Origin: Flaccisagitta enflata
Lineage: Eukaryota > Chaetognatha > Sagittoidea > Aphragmophora
Length of the DNA: 64,000 nt
Direction of reading: 5' to 3'
NCBI GenBank assembly: GCA_965153355.1
Contig: OZ231126.1
Location: 109,492,001-109,556,000, forward strand
The notes beneath the pieces are model-generated. The model worked only from the letters and a program-made list of their open reading frames with translations. It was not told the origin of the DNA and searched no databases. The translations under genes were made by a program, and so were the position numbers. This document shows, in pieces, positions 61,313-64,000 of the stretch; the first letter of the stretch is position 1; the number at the start of each line of letters is the position of its first letter.

Positions 61313-61547
61313 TCCCGTTAAACTTTGGTGTTCCACGACAGTGGAACACAATAAAGAAATGAAATAGGGACCGATCGACCGACCGACCAACGGAGTGTAG
61401 AGTCGCTTGCACGCAACTAAAAATATGCACTGAATAATTTTTGATGGCCTTACAGGTCCATCACAGGCCATAAACAGATATAGAAAATGTCACGTTTTTG
61501 TGAGCAAATTTAAAGAAATTTGTATTTCACTCAGCTTTGGTCTGTCT

Positions 61548-61611
61548 GACTGTCTGTCTGTTTGTCTGTCTGTCTGTCTCTCGCTCCTCTCTCTCTCTCT
61601 GTCTCTCGCTC

Positions 61612-61690
<79 letters not shown>
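61548..61690 (+). repeat. CTGT and CT microsatellite
   Basis: A CTGTCTGT run followed by a CT run to 61690, abutting a reversed hairpin tail. Confidence 0.93.
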
Positions 61691-61691
<1 letters not shown>

Positions 61692-61693
<2 letters not shown>

Positions 61694-61925
61694 TTTTTTT
61701 ATCGCGTGCACGCGACTCTATACCCCATTTTCTCCAATGTCCATTGGTCAGACCATCAGTCCGTCCGTCGGACAGTCTGTACCCTTTTTAGTTGCAACTC
61801 TATAAGAGGCTTTGTCCATCCATTGCACTGTTGGCTATGGATTGGGCTAGGCAGCTCCTTGGGTATCTCTGTAAAATGGCTGAAACTAAATGAAATAGTC
61901 AAAGTAACATATGAGCATACATGAC
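61692..61925 (-). repeat. Reversed hairpin-tail fragments
   Basis: TTTTATCGCGTGCACGCGACT then CTATACCCC (61697-61727) is a tail on the minus strand with one end base changed. A second tail-like TTTTTAGTTGCAACTCTATA is at about 61786. A (GACTTAAATTGACTAA)-type tract matching 59074-59180 follows at 61922-62010. Confidence 0.5.
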
Positions 61926-62047
61926 TTAAAATGACTAAGTTGACTTAACCTGAACTTAAACTGACTTAAATTGACTAAGATTGACTCAAAATGACTTTCA
62001 ATGACTTAGATTGTTTTGCACATGTACACGATCACTCAAACTCCATT

Positions 62048-62244
<197 letters not shown>

Positions 62245-62317
62245 CTTTCTCTTCCTCCTCCTTCCCTTCCATTTCTCTCCCTTCTTCTTCTCACTCTTGT
62301 CTGTATGAAAAGTGGAA

Positions 62318-62545
62318 CAATATCCCTCACTATACCCAAACTGAAATAAATGGAAGAGGGCCTTGTGAACCCTCACTGACTAGTTAATACGCGCACCACT
62401 CCTAGTTTTCCGTGAAACGAAATCTGAAAAACACTCCTTCTAAATCTAACCCAAAAGTAAACCGCTTACCAAAAGAACTCAGGGCAATAATTGTTACCTT
62501 TATTACCAAAATTCAACAAATCACCCGAGGGTAACATTGTGTTGG
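62318..62545 (+). repeat. Second copy of the 20.6-20.9 kb dispersed repeat
   Basis: TCCCTCACTATACCCAAACT, TGGAAGAGGGCCTTGTGA, CTAGTTTTCCGTGAAACG and AATCACCCGAGGGTAACATT follow the same order as at 20640-20860. Again it lies immediately after a CT tract. Confidence 0.78.
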
Positions 62546-63020
62546 TTAGTTGGTCTGTTGGTTGGTTAATTAGTGAGTTCGTTTTTGGACAGTTAGTCGG
62601 CTAGTTTTTTGGCTAGTTGGTAGGTTGGTTGGTTTATTGGTTGATTTGTTGAGTGGATGGTTACTTGGTTGAGTGGTGTAGACACAAAATATATTTTTTC
62701 CGCGGTCTCAACATCTCGTTGGGTAGGGGGCAAAATTTAGTTTTCTTCGTCTCACTCCACTGGCACTGTTAGTCCGCCTGTCTGTCTCTCTGTTTGTCTC
62801 TCTGTCCGTCTGTCCATCTGTCCATCTGTCTGTCTTTCTATTTCTCCGTCTGTTCGATTGTCGGCTATCTGTCTGTCTTTCTGTCTGTCTGTCTGTCTGT
62901 CAGTTTTTTTACCTGTTTATCTGTTTATCTGTTTTTCTGTATCTGTTTCTGTTTTTTAAGCTGTAATCTGTCTGTTTGTCTCTGTGTCTGTCTGCCTATG
63001 ACATTGTCTGTTTGTAGTTT
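62546..63020 (+). repeat. GGTTGGTT and CTGTCTGT low-complexity tracts
   Basis: A degenerate TTGGTTGG tract runs to about 62680 and CTGTCTGTCTGT/CTGTTTAT tracts at 62776-63010. The Ser/Val/Cys frame is an artefact. Confidence 0.75.
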
Positions 63021-64000
63021 TGTAGTTCTATATCTATCTTAAGTAAAACTATCAGCCCCATAGCACAACCACTCAACAAGGCCCACCCTATCAACCATCA
63101 TCACCTCGAACACCAAATTAAGAACGTTGGTTATTTCTTAAGTCAATTAAAACTTTTTGCCATAAATTACCAAAAAATAAAGAGTAAGAAAGGATTGATA
63201 ACGTAGTTGAGGTGCAGAAGTTCAATTTGACCAATTAGTCAATTATGTAAATATATTACCAAGCCCTATCATTAAGACAAGTTTGGTTTCCCTCGTCGCC
63301 ACACAGTTTGTGGCTGCCTCTTCTCCCTCCTCCTTCTCCACCACCATCGACACCACCATTATCATCACAAGTGGTGGTCAACCACCACCACAACCACCAC
63401 CATCACCACCACCTCCACTGCCAACACCATGGGGGGGTGGTTAGGTGGTCGAAGGTGGTCGGTGGAGGTGAGTCCTGGTAGGTGGTGAATATGCAATTTT
63501 ATGTCAGTCCATTCGTAGAAATAGATTATCTCTTACGTCTTCTGGATCCAGAAACTCTTTGAGCGGATAAAACTTGGTGAATTACATTAGCAGGCATTGA
63601 ATGTTTTTCAGCCACTGTACTGGCGTTTGTTCAGTCAAGTTTTTTCATGGTTTGACTAGCACAAGTTTGGAAAGATGCATGACACAGAAACAAGCCTCAA
63701 TTGATTTCCCAATTTTCAAAAGTGACTAGCAAACTTGAAATTGCTCTTATTTCTAAACGCATTGAGCTACTGGGACGGGATTGGACTCAAATGGAAGATT
63801 TTTAGATGCTGGTTCCGGATCTCACCAATTTTCCCTACTTATCTTTTACCAAAGTGAGGTTATTCATGTTTATAGGTGAACGAAGAATTATGCTCTGGGT
63901 AGTAATTGTGTGAGTTTCATGTAGGATGAATTGTTGCACACGTCACAAAAACTCAAATTGGACTGTCAAAGGCAGCAGTGAACCGGCCACAGGTGGCAGT
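63021..64000. other. Unannotated right end with a CACCAC-rich tract
   Basis: A CAC/CCA-rich stretch at about 63335-63425 is followed by a GGTGG-rich stretch at 63430-63485, which could pair with it. The 63727-63816 segment resembles the core shared by TA-flanked elements. No gene. Confidence 0.45.

Larger units (their letters stand above)
58959..61423 (+). mobile_element. Possible giant hairpin-tailed element with four tandem-repeat blocks
   Basis: The head AACAAGGCTAACATCTATA then AGTCGCGTGC matches the head of the element at 13390-14920. The core is (TTGACTTAAAT)n to about 59340, a 22-bp (CACTGCCGCCTGTGGGCGGT) array, a GT tract, and a 60-bp dimer minisatellite. The tail at 61394-61423 is TGTAGAGTCGCTTGCACGCA then ACTAAAAA. 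That all belongs to one element is inferred from head and tail order. Confidence 0.4.

Overview
The window looks like a repeat-dominated, intron-bearing eukaryotic nuclear genome, most likely an invertebrate metazoan. The evidence is GT-AG introns in every substantial coding region, abundant cut-and-paste transposons with TA or 8-bp target duplications, Helentron-like and Penelope-like coding fragments, kilobase minisatellites, and long CT, AAC and GT microsatellites. I see no bacterial operons, CRISPR array or rRNA. The species cannot be named from the sequence. Most long open frames (poly-Ser/Leu, Val, Thr/Asn, Arg/Glu, Cys/Val) are translations of simple repeats and are left out.

Layout. 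1-2.1 kb (+): 3' end of a mobile-element gene with a Pif1-type helicase C-terminus, an endonuclease/exonuclease/phosphatase (EEP) domain and a ubiquitin-specific protease (USP) domain, broken once by a frameshift. 2.2-2.7 kb: palindromic MITE. 4.7-7.1 kb: satellite with a ~508-bp higher-order period. 7.14-7.35 kb: GC-rich minisatellite. 7.4-18.4 kb (-): remains of intron-containing genes, all on one strand. These are a RING/coiled-coil gene split by a MITE, helical ORFs of unknown function, and a protein-primed family-B DNA polymerase of Polinton/adintovirus type. The polymerase keeps its exonuclease motifs but has stops, a frameshift and no catalytic palm in the window.

26.4-28.4 kb: 18-bp minisatellite holding a ~1.07-kb foldback element. 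28.4-45.6 kb: array of a ~610-bp satellite with orientation switches. Two hAT-type elements, a 5.2-kb TA-flanked element carrying two further transposons, and a MITE have inserted into it. 45.6-64 kb: minisatellites, microsatellite composites, a Penelope-like fragment and many copies of a short dispersed element.

The most interesting recurring structure is that dispersed element. It has a conserved head containing AGTCGCGTGC, a highly variable tandem-repeat core, and a perfect or near-perfect palindromic tail (AGTCGCGTGCACGCGACT followed by A's). About 15 copies or fragments occur on both strands, from ~200 bp to possibly ~2.5 kb. The layout resembles non-autonomous Helentrons (HINE/DINE-1 type), and a Helentron-like helicase fragment lies in the same window. 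The link between the two is inference.
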